Origin: an uncultured Candidatus Nemicrothrix sp. | GTDB lineage: Bacteria; Actinomycetota; Acidimicrobiia; Acidimicrobiales; UBA8592 | Reading direction: 5' to 3' | DNA: 10,946 nucleotides | NCBI GenBank assembly: GCA_913046155.1 | Contig: CAJWRY010000045.1 | Location: forward strand, 1-10,946 | Shown here: positions 1 to 6,135 of the stretch, piece after piece | How positions within the stretch are numbered: the first letter of the stretch is position 1 | How the letters are laid out: every line of letters starts with the position of its first letter | The notes under the pieces: model-generated | Told to the model about the DNA's origin: nothing | What the model saw: the letters and a program-made list of their open reading frames with translations, nothing else | Databases searched by the model: none | Translations under genes and position numbers: made by a program

Positions 1-311
1 ACGCTTGTAACGGTCACAGAGACAAACAACAAGAACACCCACACAAGTAACAAAAATAGAAAACCCCCTCTCTTGGAGGGGGCTTACTTTGGGGGGTTAT
101 TAATAAAACTAAGCGATAGATCACCAGCAGTAAAGCGTTGTGACAACACGCACACAGTCAGTCTCGCTTGGGTTTACTGGTTCTATTTCGGGTCAGTGTG
201 GGGTCAAGAGAGGACTGAAAACAACGAGTATTGACCATTAACTACAAGTACTAAAACCCCTTATGTTTACTGGTGTGTTTTATGTATGTGCTGGCTGTGT
301 TTATATTCGGT
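1..311. other. Gene-poor left end, possibly the end of an integrated element
   Basis: No recognisable gene. One plus frame is open from the left edge to a TGA at 232-234, but its translation resembles nothing I know and runs through a GC-rich hairpin. Another frame from the edge stops at 48-50 (TAA), just before that hairpin, and could be the tail of an upstream gene. Direct repeats are visible: GTTTACTGGT at 172-181 and 265-274, and GGTTCTAYTT at 179-188 and 309-318. If the tRNA fragment at 312-358 is an attachment scar, this stretch would be the inner end of the element, and such repeats could be recombinase arm sites. No integrase is visible, so this is inference. Confidence 0.4.
63..83 (-). 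terminator. GC-rich hairpin, probable intrinsic terminator (best on minus strand)
   Basis: A perfect 7-bp stem, CCCCCTC (64-70) with GAGGGGG (76-82), closes a 5-nt loop. Read on the minus strand it is followed by TTTTCTATTTTTG, a good U-tract. On the plus strand it is preceded by A-rich sequence but followed only by CTTACTTT, so termination there would be weaker. No minus-strand gene is recognisable just to its right, so the transcript it would stop is unknown. It could be bidirectional and serve a plus-strand gene ending at about position 50. Confidence 0.6.
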
Positions 312-358
312 TCTACTTTGCAAGCAGGGGGTCGGGGGTTCGATTCCCCCCAGCTCCA
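312..358 (+). pseudogene. tRNA-Ala(TGC) 3' half; candidate tRNA attachment-site remnant
   Basis: From the anticodon arm onward the sequence reads as tRNA-Ala. It has an anticodon stem 312-316/324-328 (TCTAC/GCAGG, one A-C mismatch and one wobble) and loop TTTGCAA with anticodon TGC at 319-321. Then come variable region GGGTC (329-333), T stem GGGGG/CCCCC (334-338, 346-350) with loop TTCGATT, acceptor strand CAGCTCC (351-357) and discriminator A358. The T at position 70 would give the G3-U70 pair that marks alanine tRNAs. No CCA is encoded. Upstream there is no D arm and no 5' acceptor strand, so it cannot fold alone. The best reading is the displaced 3' fragment left when an element integrates in a tRNA gene, with the element to the left. 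A split or intron-bearing tRNA with its 5' half beyond the edge is less likely. Confidence 0.75.
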
Positions 359-374
359 CACATAAAGTTTCTAT

Positions 375-403
375 TTGAAAATTACGAATTACCTAGTTAA
401 TAC
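375..403 (+). promoter_or_regulatory. Sigma70-like promoter for the substrate-binding lipoprotein
   Basis: TTGAAA (375-380), a 17-bp spacer, and TAATAC (398-403) match the -35/-10 consensus well. Transcription would start near 410, giving a 5' leader of about 75 nt before the ATG at 484. No riboswitch fold is evident in that leader. The promoter lies just beyond the tRNA-Ala fragment. Confidence 0.55.
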
Positions 404-483
404 AGAGTTAACAGTTCTTAGCTTTACTTCCGACAAATAACAATTAGTCTTAAAGCAAATAATAAATCTAATTGGGAGATTTT

Positions 484-1674
484 ATGAGTTTTAAAAAGAA
501 GCTTCTTCTTTCATTTTTAGTTCTGACACTATTGTTCGGTGCTGTAGCTTGCGGTGACGATGACAATGATCAAACTTCAAGTAGTAGTGAAGCAAGTAGT
601 AGTGAAGCAAGTAGTAGTGAAGCAAGTAGTAGTGAAGCAAGTACTCCTACTGGAGATTTGAGTGCTTGTCCGGATCCTATTGTGATTCAAACGGATTGGT
701 TTCCTGAGTCTGAACATGGAGCTATGTATGAGCTCTTTGGTGATGGCGACTATTCAATTGACTCAGAGAATTTGATTGTCACCGGAACCTTGCATGACGG
801 AGCGACTGATACCGGAATCGGGCTTGAAGTTCGAACAGGTGGTCCGGCTATAGGTTTCTCACCTGTAGCGAGCTATATGTACACAGATGAAGGCATCACT
901 TTCGGTTATGCAAATACAGAAGCACAAGTAACTTTCTTTGAGAGCGCTCCTTTGCTTTCTGTTGTTGCACCGTTAGAGAAAAACCCGCAAATGGTTATGT
1001 GGGATCCAGAAACGTATCCTGATGTAGAAACTCTGGCCGATCTCGGTGAACAAGATATCACTATTAGTGTTTTCGGCGGCGGCGTGTTCGCTGAAGTGTT
1101 TATTGCACAAGGTATTTGGTCAGCTGATCAGGTTGATCCTTCTTACGACGGGTCTCCGGCAAACTTCATTGCAAATGGTGGTCAGATCGCTCAACAAGGA
1201 TTTGCGTCCGCTGAACCATATGATTATGAAAATGTCTTCACTGATTGGGGTAAACCAGTGAAGTTGCAACTTCTTCATGATGCAGGATTCCCTGTTTACT
1301 CTCAGACGGTAGCAATCCGATCTGCGGAGAAGGAAGAACTTGACTCTTGTCTTAAAGCATTCGTTCCAGTGGTTCAAAGGGCAGTTGTGAGCTTTATTGA
1401 AGATCCCTCGACTGCTAATGGCATCATCATTGATGCTGTTGATACGTTCGGAAGCTTCTGGGTCTATAGCGAAGGCTTAGCTGAATTCTCAGTACGGTCC
1501 CAAGTGAATCTGGGTCTGGTCGGTAATGGACCAAATGGCACAGTAGGAGACATGGAAGAAACACGAATACAAGATGTGATTGACATTATGGATGACGCTG
1601 GTATAGATACCGGAGGAATAACCACGCAAGATATCTATACAAACGAATACATTGATCACAGCATAGGTTTTTAG
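484..1674 (+). CDS. Substrate-binding lipoprotein, ABC transporter, NMT1/THI5-like
   Basis: A 396-residue exported solute-binding protein. The N terminus has Lys-rich residues, a hydrophobic core and the lipobox GAVAC, with Cys23 as the lipidated residue, so it should be anchored outside the membrane. Residues 33-53 form a Ser/Glu/Ala linker made of four exact 15-bp repeats. The rest resembles the NMT1/THI5-like periplasmic family (COG0715): TDWFPESEHGA near residues 70-80 is the family's opening strand, and GGPAIGFSP near 119-127 follows. Family members bind pyrimidine precursors, sulfonates or similar small solutes; the ligand here cannot be read. I start at ATG 484 rather than the in-frame TTG at 472, because GGGAG (474-478) sits 5 nt before 484. 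No permease or ATPase gene is adjacent, so it is an orphan that must pair with a transporter elsewhere. Confidence 0.85.
   Translation: MSFKKKLLLSFLVLTLLFGAVACGDDDNDQTSSSSEASSSEASSSEASSSEASTPTGDLSACPDPIVIQTDWFPESEHGAMYELFGDGDYSIDSENLIVTGTLHDGATDTGIGLEVRTGGPAIGFSPVASYMYTDEGITFGYANTEAQVTFFESAPLLSVVAPLEKNPQMVMWDPETYPDVETLADLGEQDITISVFGGGVFAEVFIAQGIWSADQVDPSYDGSPANFIANGGQIAQQGFASAEPYDYENVFTDWGKPVKLQLLHDAGFPVYSQTVAIRSAEKEELDSCLKAFVPVVQRAVVSFIEDPSTANGIIIDAVDTFGSFWVYSEGLAEFSVRSQVNLGLVGNGPNGTVGDMEETRIQDVIDIMDDAGIDTGGITTQDIYTNEYIDHSIGF
580..639 (+). repeat. Four perfect 15-bp tandem repeats (SSSEA linker)
   Basis: AGTAGTAGTGAAGCA is repeated four times without a mismatch, in frame, just after the lipidated Cys of the lipoprotein. 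It encodes a flexible acidic tether. Perfect identity points to recent slippage expansion, so copy number probably varies between strains. Confidence 0.95.
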
Positions 1675-1692
1675 TTTCCTTCAACTTCCAAA

Positions 1693-1736
1693 GAAACTAT
1701 CGGGCTCTTGAAACAGAGTCCGATAGTTTCTTTTTT
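1693..1736 (+). terminator. Strong rho-independent terminator
   Basis: A 16-bp stem (1693-1708 with 1715-1730, one G-T wobble) closes a 6-nt loop and is followed by TTTTTTG. It lies 18 nt after the lipoprotein stop. On the minus strand the hairpin is followed by TTTCTTTGG, so it may also end transcripts from the minus-strand genes on the right. Confidence 0.9.
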
Positions 1737-1796
1737 GAAATTAGTACGACTAAATATTTAAACCCTGTAGTTGTAGACCCTCACGCAGTCAAAGAG

Positions 1797-1922
1797 CTAA
1801 CTGTCGCAGCTTGGATCGTTACAGCATGAAGGGTTCTCAGTTTTTTTCTTTTGGCCTTTGGGGCGTGTTCCTTTTTCTGTGACACGACCATTCGTCTTTC
1901 TCATTTTTGGAGGTTTACCCAT
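1797..1922 (-). CDS. Small basic protein with a Cys-containing tail, hypothetical
   Basis: A 41-codon ORF from ATG 1922 to TAG at 1797-1799. It is very rich in Lys and Arg over residues 3-28, then ends with PSCCNDPSCDS, three Cys within seven residues that could hold a metal. I do not recognise it. It lies 35 nt after the stop of the 119-residue gene on the same strand, which also carries a paired-Cys motif, and ahead of the shared terminator at 1693-1736. That layout suits a two-gene transcript. No Shine-Dalgarno is visible before ATG 1922 or the internal ATG 1904. A 14-bp palindrome (1927-1940) lies immediately upstream. Coding status rests on composition and context only. Confidence 0.4.
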   Translation of the reverse strand: MGKPPKMRKTNGRVTEKGTRPKGQKKKTENPSCCNDPSCDS

Positions 1923-1926
1923 ACAT

Positions 1927-1940
1927 GCAACTTTAGTTGC
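1927..1940. promoter_or_regulatory. 14-bp palindrome upstream of the small Cys-tailed ORF
   Basis: GCAACT TT AGTTGC is a perfect inverted repeat 4 nt before the ATG of the small minus-strand ORF and 17 nt after the stop of the gene before it. The T-rich run lies on the wrong side for it to act as a minus-strand terminator, so an operator or an RNA hairpin over the ribosome site is more plausible. Function is unproven. Confidence 0.3.
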
Positions 1941-1957
1941 CAAAAGACAAAAAAACG

Positions 1958-2317
1958 TTAAATAGATACAGCGTCGGGTTGGTAATCAACAAAGTTAAGA
2001 ATACATCGTATCGTTTTACTTATTTCCTCTTCTTCGCTGTCGTACTCTTCAAATTCGTAACTTTGATTCTCATACACATCTTTTAGTTTATTGAAATCAT
2101 CTTCATCCATTTCAATTTCAAAGTATGGTTCAGAAGCAAAGCAACCTCCTCCGCACTGTTCTCTTGCAGATCCAAAAATCAAATCATCATCGTTCAGCTG
2201 AATGGCAGCTTTGACATATTTTTTAACAATGTCTTGATCTGAAGTACCGGAATGCTTTTCCTTTAACTTCTCTATAACTTTCATGTGGGTGTCTTTTAAA
2301 AACAAACTAAATTTCAT
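1958..2317 (-). CDS. Hypothetical acidic protein with CGGGC motif
   Basis: A 119-residue protein I do not recognise. Residues 1-42 start with a short strand (MKFSLFLKD) followed by Lys-rich helices, loosely like a ribbon-helix-helix or small adaptor fold. The middle carries Cys55-Gly-Gly-Gly-Cys59, a close Cys pair suited to metal binding or a disulfide, and Cys105 lies further on. Residues 67-100 are strongly acidic. There is no signal peptide or membrane segment, so it should be cytoplasmic. AGAGG ends 5 nt before ATG 2317, a convincing ribosome site. It is probably cotranscribed with the small Cys-tailed ORF downstream. A metal-handling role is only a guess from the Cys residues. Confidence 0.7.
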   Translation of the reverse strand: MKFSLFLKDTHMKVIEKLKEKHSGTSDQDIVKKYVKAAIQLNDDDLIFGSAREQCGGGCFASEPYFEIEMDEDDFNKLKDVYENQSYEFEEYDSEEEEISKTIRCILNFVDYQPDAVSI

Positions 2318-2385
2318 ATTTGCCTCTTACTATTTTGTTAAACACTTCCCCATGTCTAAGCCCATACTGCCACTTGCAAATATTT

Positions 2386-2397
2386 ATGTAAATACAT
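2386..2397. promoter_or_regulatory. Small palindrome between the ABM and hypothetical genes
   Basis: ATGTA AA TACAT is a perfect 5-bp inverted repeat in the AT-rich gap between two minus-strand genes, about 70 nt before the start at 2317. No clear terminator closes the ABM gene here, so this gap may also hold the promoter of the next gene. It is an operator candidate only. Confidence 0.2.
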
Positions 2398-2426
2398 CAG
2401 AGCAATTGGTTTAAATTTAGAGATAT

Positions 2427-2717
2427 TTAATCTTTTGCTTCAAGGTGAATAAATTCTGGAGGTCCAGTTAAAAAAGGCTCAAGGCCTTCAAACATGCCGG
2501 TTTCCGTCCTCCAAGCAAGATAGGCTTCATAATTTTCTCTAGTTTCCCACTTCTCCCAAAGGACGATCCGGTCAGGGTTGTCTTGATCCACGAAGGTATT
2601 TATGCTGATGTTCCCTTCGAAAGCTCTCGTATCACTGAGTCCCTCTAGTACCGCTGGAAGTAGTATTTCGCCCATACCTTCCTTGCAGGGAAAGTATGCC
2701 ATTGATGTATGTGCCAA
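2427..2717 (-). CDS. Antibiotic biosynthesis monooxygenase (ABM/YgiN-like) domain protein
   Basis: A 96-residue single-domain protein of the dimeric alpha-beta barrel ABM superfamily. The pattern is an N-terminal strand, a helix with KEGMGEILLPAVLEGL, a strand with ISINTFVDQDNPDRIVLWEKW (residues 37-57, the usual W-E-x-W signature), a helix with ENYEAYLAW, and a last strand. Family members act on quinones, aromatics or haem without a bound cofactor, and the exact substrate cannot be told. The start is TTG 2717: AAGGAG (2724-2729) is spaced 6 nt from it, whereas the internal ATG at 2702 would be 21 nt away. The gene follows the SDR on the same strand after 70 nt, so the two probably form an operon, perhaps for oxidising a quinone or aromatic compound. 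Confidence 0.8.
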   Translation of the reverse strand: MAHTSMAYFPCKEGMGEILLPAVLEGLSDTRAFEGNISINTFVDQDNPDRIVLWEKWETRENYEAYLAWRTETGMFEGLEPFLTGPPEFIHLEAKD

Positions 2718-2787
2718 TATCTGCTCCTTAGCGCTCGTTAATAGTTACGTTAGTTAGAGGAACCTTAGGTTAGATCGAATATAAGGC

Positions 2788-3540
2788 TTATCCATAAGCG
2801 ACGTAGCCACCATCCACATTTAAGCCTATTCCATTAATGAAACTGCTCGCATCTAAGCTGAGAAATAGTGCTGCATGCGAGATATCTTCAGGCAATGCCA
2901 ATCTTCCCATAGGACTGAAACTTTCATAATGTTCTTTTAATGCTGGGTCCTCTTCCATTAAAGGAATAGTCATACCACTCAGGATCGTTCCAGGATGAAT
3001 GCAATTAGCGGTGATATTTGGAACAAGTTCTTGAGAAAGAACGCGAGTCAACCCTTCTAGTGCATGCTTACTTGCCGTATAACCAGCTAAACCTGGAGAC
3101 GAACGCAAAGTCACTGCCGACCCTATATTGACAATTCGTCCCACAGGTCGTTTCTTCAGTTCAGGTATAGCCCTTCGGCATAACCGCATCGCTGCACCAA
3201 CATTCAAATCAAAATGCATATTCCAGATTTCGTCTGTGAGTTCATGCACCTCTGAGTAAATGACTCTTCCAGCATTGTTTATTAAAATGTCAACCTGACC
3301 AAAATTCTCTAAAGCGGCGTCAATAATTTTTTCAGCGGCATTGGTTTCTGTCACATCTTGAGGCATCGTGACAACGTTTTCGACCCCTTCCATTGCAGAC
3401 TCCAAGCCATCGGCATTGACATCTACAGCGAGAACCTTGGATCCTCGTTCTGTAAATAATTTAGCTACTGATTCACCAACCCCACTAGCGCACCCTGTCA
3501 CTACGGCTACTTTCCCGTCAAGACGGTATCTATCATCCAT
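2788..3540 (-). CDS. Short-chain dehydrogenase/reductase (classical SDR)
   Basis: A 250-residue NAD(P)-dependent oxidoreductase of full family length. The cofactor site is TGCASGVG (residues 15-22). Asp40 at the end of the second strand favours NAD(H) over NADP(H). The catalytic set is Asn113, Ser141, Tyr154 and Lys158 (YTASK), with NNAG at 88-91 and the HPG motif at 182-184. The C-terminal FINGIGLNVDGG is typical of FabG-like alcohol or ketone dehydrogenases. Substrate cannot be assigned. ATG 3540 has GGGGGA upstream as ribosome site. Downstream is the ABM protein, a pairing common in degradation gene sets. Upstream lies an inverted repeat (3578-3596). Confidence 0.92.
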   Translation of the reverse strand: MDDRYRLDGKVAVVTGCASGVGESVAKLFTERGSKVLAVDVNADGLESAMEGVENVVTMPQDVTETNAAEKIIDAALENFGQVDILINNAGRVIYSEVHELTDEIWNMHFDLNVGAAMRLCRRAIPELKKRPVGRIVNIGSAVTLRSSPGLAGYTASKHALEGLTRVLSQELVPNITANCIHPGTILSGMTIPLMEEDPALKEHYESFSPMGRLALPEDISHAALFLSLDASSFINGIGLNVDGGYVAYG

Positions 3541-3577
3541 ATATCCCCCAATATTTAGAACTATTTAAATTGAACTT

Positions 3578-3596
3578 GAGATTTCAAGCAAATCTC
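3578..3596. promoter_or_regulatory. Inverted repeat upstream of the SDR gene
   Basis: GAGATTT and AAATCTC form a perfect 7-bp stem around CAAGC. It lies between the HHH gene stop (3621) and the SDR start (3540). On the minus strand it is not followed by a T run, so it is a poor intrinsic terminator. The minus strand carries TTGAAA, a possible -35, across its edge, so an operator for the SDR-ABM operon is possible. Confidence 0.35.
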
Positions 3597-3620
3597 ATCT
3601 CAGTATTCCAATAAGATCAA

Positions 3621-4139
3621 CTAATTATTATCAAGATGTAGTTGACGTGATTGATATCGCCAACTGAAGCGATTGAAACAACCAGGCAGATCAAGATCCT
3701 CTTCAATATCAGCTACTTCTTGGTCAGTCAGATCAGCTATTTGTAGGAAAGTAACGATGCCTTTTTTCTTTAGACCCATAATAGCTATCGGATCTAATCC
3801 TTTAATTTGTGTGAGATTATCTGGAACTAGGTCCTCCAACTTCACTTCTTTACGGACCTCATCTTCCTTTTTGGTGATTGATGATAGCGAATGCTCTAAA
3901 GTAGATGAACCTGAGGTGCCTACAATAGATTCGACTTTAGTGATTGCACCAAAAGGAACCGGATCAGAAGACGATAAAGGCCTGTAAATCTCATCAGCGG
4001 GAACCGGTGTAGGAGGAGAGGTAGTAGGACGAGAAACCTCAGGATTGGTTTTGGGTTTTGGAGGAACTCTATGTTGTGTGTGTTGGTCTTCTATCGTTGA
4101 GAAAGCCATTGACACGATTCCCCTCAAAACTGCTTTCAT
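3621..4139 (-). CDS. Helix-hairpin-helix domain protein with disordered N terminus
   Basis: A 172-residue protein in two parts. Residues 20-100 are rich in Pro, Ser, Thr and charged residues and are probably disordered. Residues 107-167 match the small helix-hairpin-helix domain seen in COG3743-like proteins and at the ends of some NuoE-like and ribosomal-protein-like proteins: LTQIKGLDPIAIMGLKKKG, then GIVTFLQIADLTDQEVADIEEDL, then the aromatic stretch FNRFSWRYQSRQL. In that family the first hairpin is usually IKGIGP, and here the second Gly is Asp. HHH domains often touch DNA backbone, but many of these proteins have unknown function. GGAGG lies 7 nt before ATG 4139. It diverges from the methyltransferase across about 100 nt. 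Confidence 0.7.
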   Translation of the reverse strand: MKAVLRGIVSMAFSTIEDQHTQHRVPPKPKTNPEVSRPTTSPPTPVPADEIYRPLSSSDPVPFGAITKVESIVGTSGSSTLEHSLSSITKKEDEVRKEVKLEDLVPDNLTQIKGLDPIAIMGLKKKGIVTFLQIADLTDQEVADIEEDLDLPGCFNRFSWRYQSRQLHLDNN

Positions 4140-4230
4140 GCTAATACCTCCAACTGAAAACTTACTAGACAGGTAACCTGAGCCCTAATCATCACTCATT
4201 TCTCGTAATGTAAAGAATGCACTTTCTATG

Positions 4231-4245
4231 TAAACTTTTCGCGTG
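4231..4245 (+). promoter_or_regulatory. Predicted -10 of a leaderless methyltransferase mRNA
   Basis: TAAACT (4231-4236) fits TAnnnT and lies exactly 6 nt before GTG 4243. No Shine-Dalgarno precedes that codon. This is the geometry of a leaderless transcript starting at the G of GTG. The -35 region is poor (ATGTAA at 17 bp). Confidence 0.45.
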
Positions 4246-5052
4246 ACCGATTTTTTTGAGAGTGCTTCTACAGGACCCATACAGGGAGATAGATTCGGGT
4301 CGGCAGCCAAGGACTACGCTGATCATCGAAAAGGGTTCCCCGATGCGGCCTTTGATGAGTTGCAGAAGCTTGGAGTGGGTGAGCCTGGTCAAAGTCTTTT
4401 GGATCTTGGGTGTGGAACTGGAACTTTGGCTCGAGGATTTGCGCGAAGAGGATGTGTTGTGACGGGCGCTGATATTGATCAACGCATGCTTGATGAAGCA
4501 TCACGACTTGCACATGATGAACAACTTGATATCACTTGGCGTCAGGCTCCAGCTGAGAATACTGAATTGCCGTCAACTTCATTTGATGCTGTAACCGCTG
4601 GGCAGTGTTGGCATTGGTTTGATCAAGAAAAAGCGATTGTCGAATGCGCTCGCCTCCTTAAACCGAATGGAAAATTAGCAGTGTGCTGGTTTGATTGGAT
4701 CCCTTTCCCAGGAACCGTCCCTGGGGTTACCGAAGAACTGATTGAATCCCATAATCCGGATTGGCAATTAGGGGGAATTCGAACAAGAGATGATTATTAC
4801 AACTTATGCGAGTCAACATTCACGCAACATGCGATGAAGATCGTTGGTGAGTTTGATTTTGTTGATGAGACAACATATTCAAGAATTTCTTGGCGTAAGA
4901 GAATTCAAGCAAGTGCTGGTATTGTTGGACTTTCGCCAGAGAAGGCGCTTGCCTTTGATCAAGAACTTGATCAAATACTTATCAAAGAATTTGGCTCTGG
5001 TGATCTAGAAACTCCACATAGTGTTGTGGGTTTTGTTTTGGCTAAAAAATAA
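4243..5052 (+). CDS. Class I SAM-dependent methyltransferase
   Basis: A 269-residue cytoplasmic methyltransferase of the Methyltransf_11/UbiE-like group. Motif I, which binds S-adenosylmethionine, is LLDLGCGTG (residues 52-60). The acidic residue after the second strand is in GADID (75-79). The post-motif segment SFDAVTAGQCWHWFD (113-127), with the HWF signature, and LLKPNGKLAVCWF (138-150) follow. The C-terminal half, which sets the substrate, is not diagnostic, so the acceptor may be a small metabolite or a lipid-like compound. GTG 4243 has no Shine-Dalgarno, and a -10-like TAAACT 6 nt upstream suggests a leaderless mRNA. It is the only plus-strand gene in the middle region and ends 9 nt from the convergent reductase. 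Confidence 0.9.
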   Translation: MTDFFESASTGPIQGDRFGSAAKDYADHRKGFPDAAFDELQKLGVGEPGQSLLDLGCGTGTLARGFARRGCVVTGADIDQRMLDEASRLAHDEQLDITWRQAPAENTELPSTSFDAVTAGQCWHWFDQEKAIVECARLLKPNGKLAVCWFDWIPFPGTVPGVTEELIESHNPDWQLGGIRTRDDYYNLCESTFTQHAMKIVGEFDFVDETTYSRISWRKRIQASAGIVGLSPEKALAFDQELDQILIKEFGSGDLETPHSVVGFVLAKK

Positions 5053-5061
5053 GAAGCTGTC

Positions 5062-6045
5062 TTATGAAATTGATTCAGCTGTTTCTATAAGAGATTGGTC
5101 CATCGGGGTTGGTTCCCAACCGAGAATCTCATAGGTCTCTTGATTTGCAACTGTTTGTCGTTCGCCAACCATTGGAAGTAATCCCTTCACTTGGTCATCA
5201 AAAAGACTCATTATCTTCAGTAAGAACTTAGGAGCCTGACGAGTTGACGCTTTTTTATACCCAGCATTTTTCAGTATTCCAGTTACTTCTTTGAAGTGGA
5301 GTGGTTCATCTGATGAGGCGATAAAGCGTTTCCCGACAGCACCGTCAGCAGTCATGGCTGACACATGGAGTTTGGCAACGTCTCGTACATCAATTAACCC
5401 AATAGTGATATCTGGCACCAGTGGATATTTCCCTTCAATGATATCGGAGATCATGGTTAAGCTTTCTCCTTCAACTTTGCCAGTTAGTGTTGGCCCCATA
5501 ACACCTCCTGGATTAATTACTACGAGATCAATACCGTTTGCTTTCGCGAATTCCCATGCTGCTTGTTCAGCTAATGTTTTGCTTTTCGCATATGTTCCAA
5601 TATCAGCTTCTGGATCAGACCAGGAGTCGGTTCCATAATGCCCTGAAAGCTTTCCGGAAGTGATCGCTACCGTTGATGAAGTTACAACCGTGCGCTTGAT
5701 ACCCGCTGCTTTTGCTGATGACAGAACACGTAACGTTCCGCCAACAGCTGGAGATATTATTTCGTTTTCATCTTCAGGGGCGGCAATGATGAACGGGGAT
5801 GCTACGTGTAGAACATATTTACAATCCCTCATTGCTTCATCCCACCCCTCATTACTCAATAAATCAGTTTTGACAAATGTGAGATTTTCTACAGGAGCTA
5901 CCTTAGCGATTCCTTCCCGAACTATTTCTGCTTTTTCCATTGATCGAACGGTTCCAACAACCTCATATCCCTGGCGAAGTAGCTCTGCGCCACAATGTTG
6001 ACCGATATATCCTGTAATGCCTGTAACCATTACTTTTTCTGACAT
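5062..6045 (-). CDS. NAD-dependent epimerase/dehydratase, dihydroflavonol-reductase-like (extended SDR)
   Basis: A 327-residue extended SDR, close in pattern to dihydroflavonol-4-reductase and cinnamoyl-CoA or aldehyde reductases (COG0451). The Rossmann motif TGITGYIG spans residues 8-15. Arg34 after the second strand favours NADPH. HVASP (80-84) and NPGGVMGP (178-185) are group hallmarks. Tyr152 and Lys156 (YAKSK) with Ser123/124 form the active site. The C-terminal half, which binds substrate, is full length. It probably reduces a ketone or aldehyde, but the substrate is unknown. GAGG lies 7 nt before ATG 6045. It stands alone, with a 90-nt gap from the WD40 gene and convergence with the methyltransferase. 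Confidence 0.88.
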   Translation of the reverse strand: MSEKVMVTGITGYIGQHCGAELLRQGYEVVGTVRSMEKAEIVREGIAKVAPVENLTFVKTDLLSNEGWDEAMRDCKYVLHVASPFIIAAPEDENEIISPAVGGTLRVLSSAKAAGIKRTVVTSSTVAITSGKLSGHYGTDSWSDPEADIGTYAKSKTLAEQAAWEFAKANGIDLVVINPGGVMGPTLTGKVEGESLTMISDIIEGKYPLVPDITIGLIDVRDVAKLHVSAMTADGAVGKRFIASSDEPLHFKEVTGILKNAGYKKASTRQAPKFLLKIMSLFDDQVKGLLPMVGERQTVANQETYEILGWEPTPMDQSLIETAESIS

Positions 6046-6135
6046 ATATTCCTCTCAAACTTGATACCAACACTGTAATGCAAAGTATGGAGAATAAATA
6101 TTTGAAACAGTCTGGATGTGTCTATAGGGAATTTT

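Noticed and set aside
1..234. Plus-strand frame open from the left edge to TGA 232-234 (77 codons)
   Set aside because: Its translation resembles no protein I know, it passes through a GC-rich terminator-like hairpin, and no start is in view. A partial CDS cannot be excluded but is not supported.
156..236. 26-codon minus-strand ORF
   Set aside because: Very short, no ribosome site, no conserved feature; consistent with chance.
1..358. tmRNA (ssrA), because the end CAGCTCCA with its T arm also fits a tmRNA
   Set aside because: The stretch before the T arm reads as a tRNA-Ala anticodon arm and variable loop (CTTTGCAAGCAGG then GGGTC). No tag ORF ending in Ala-Leu-Ala-Ala or similar and no D-like TTCGAC segment is visible.
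5040..5100. Terminator between the convergent methyltransferase and reductase
   Set aside because: Only AGCTG/CAGCT with a long loop and no T run is visible, which is too weak to claim.
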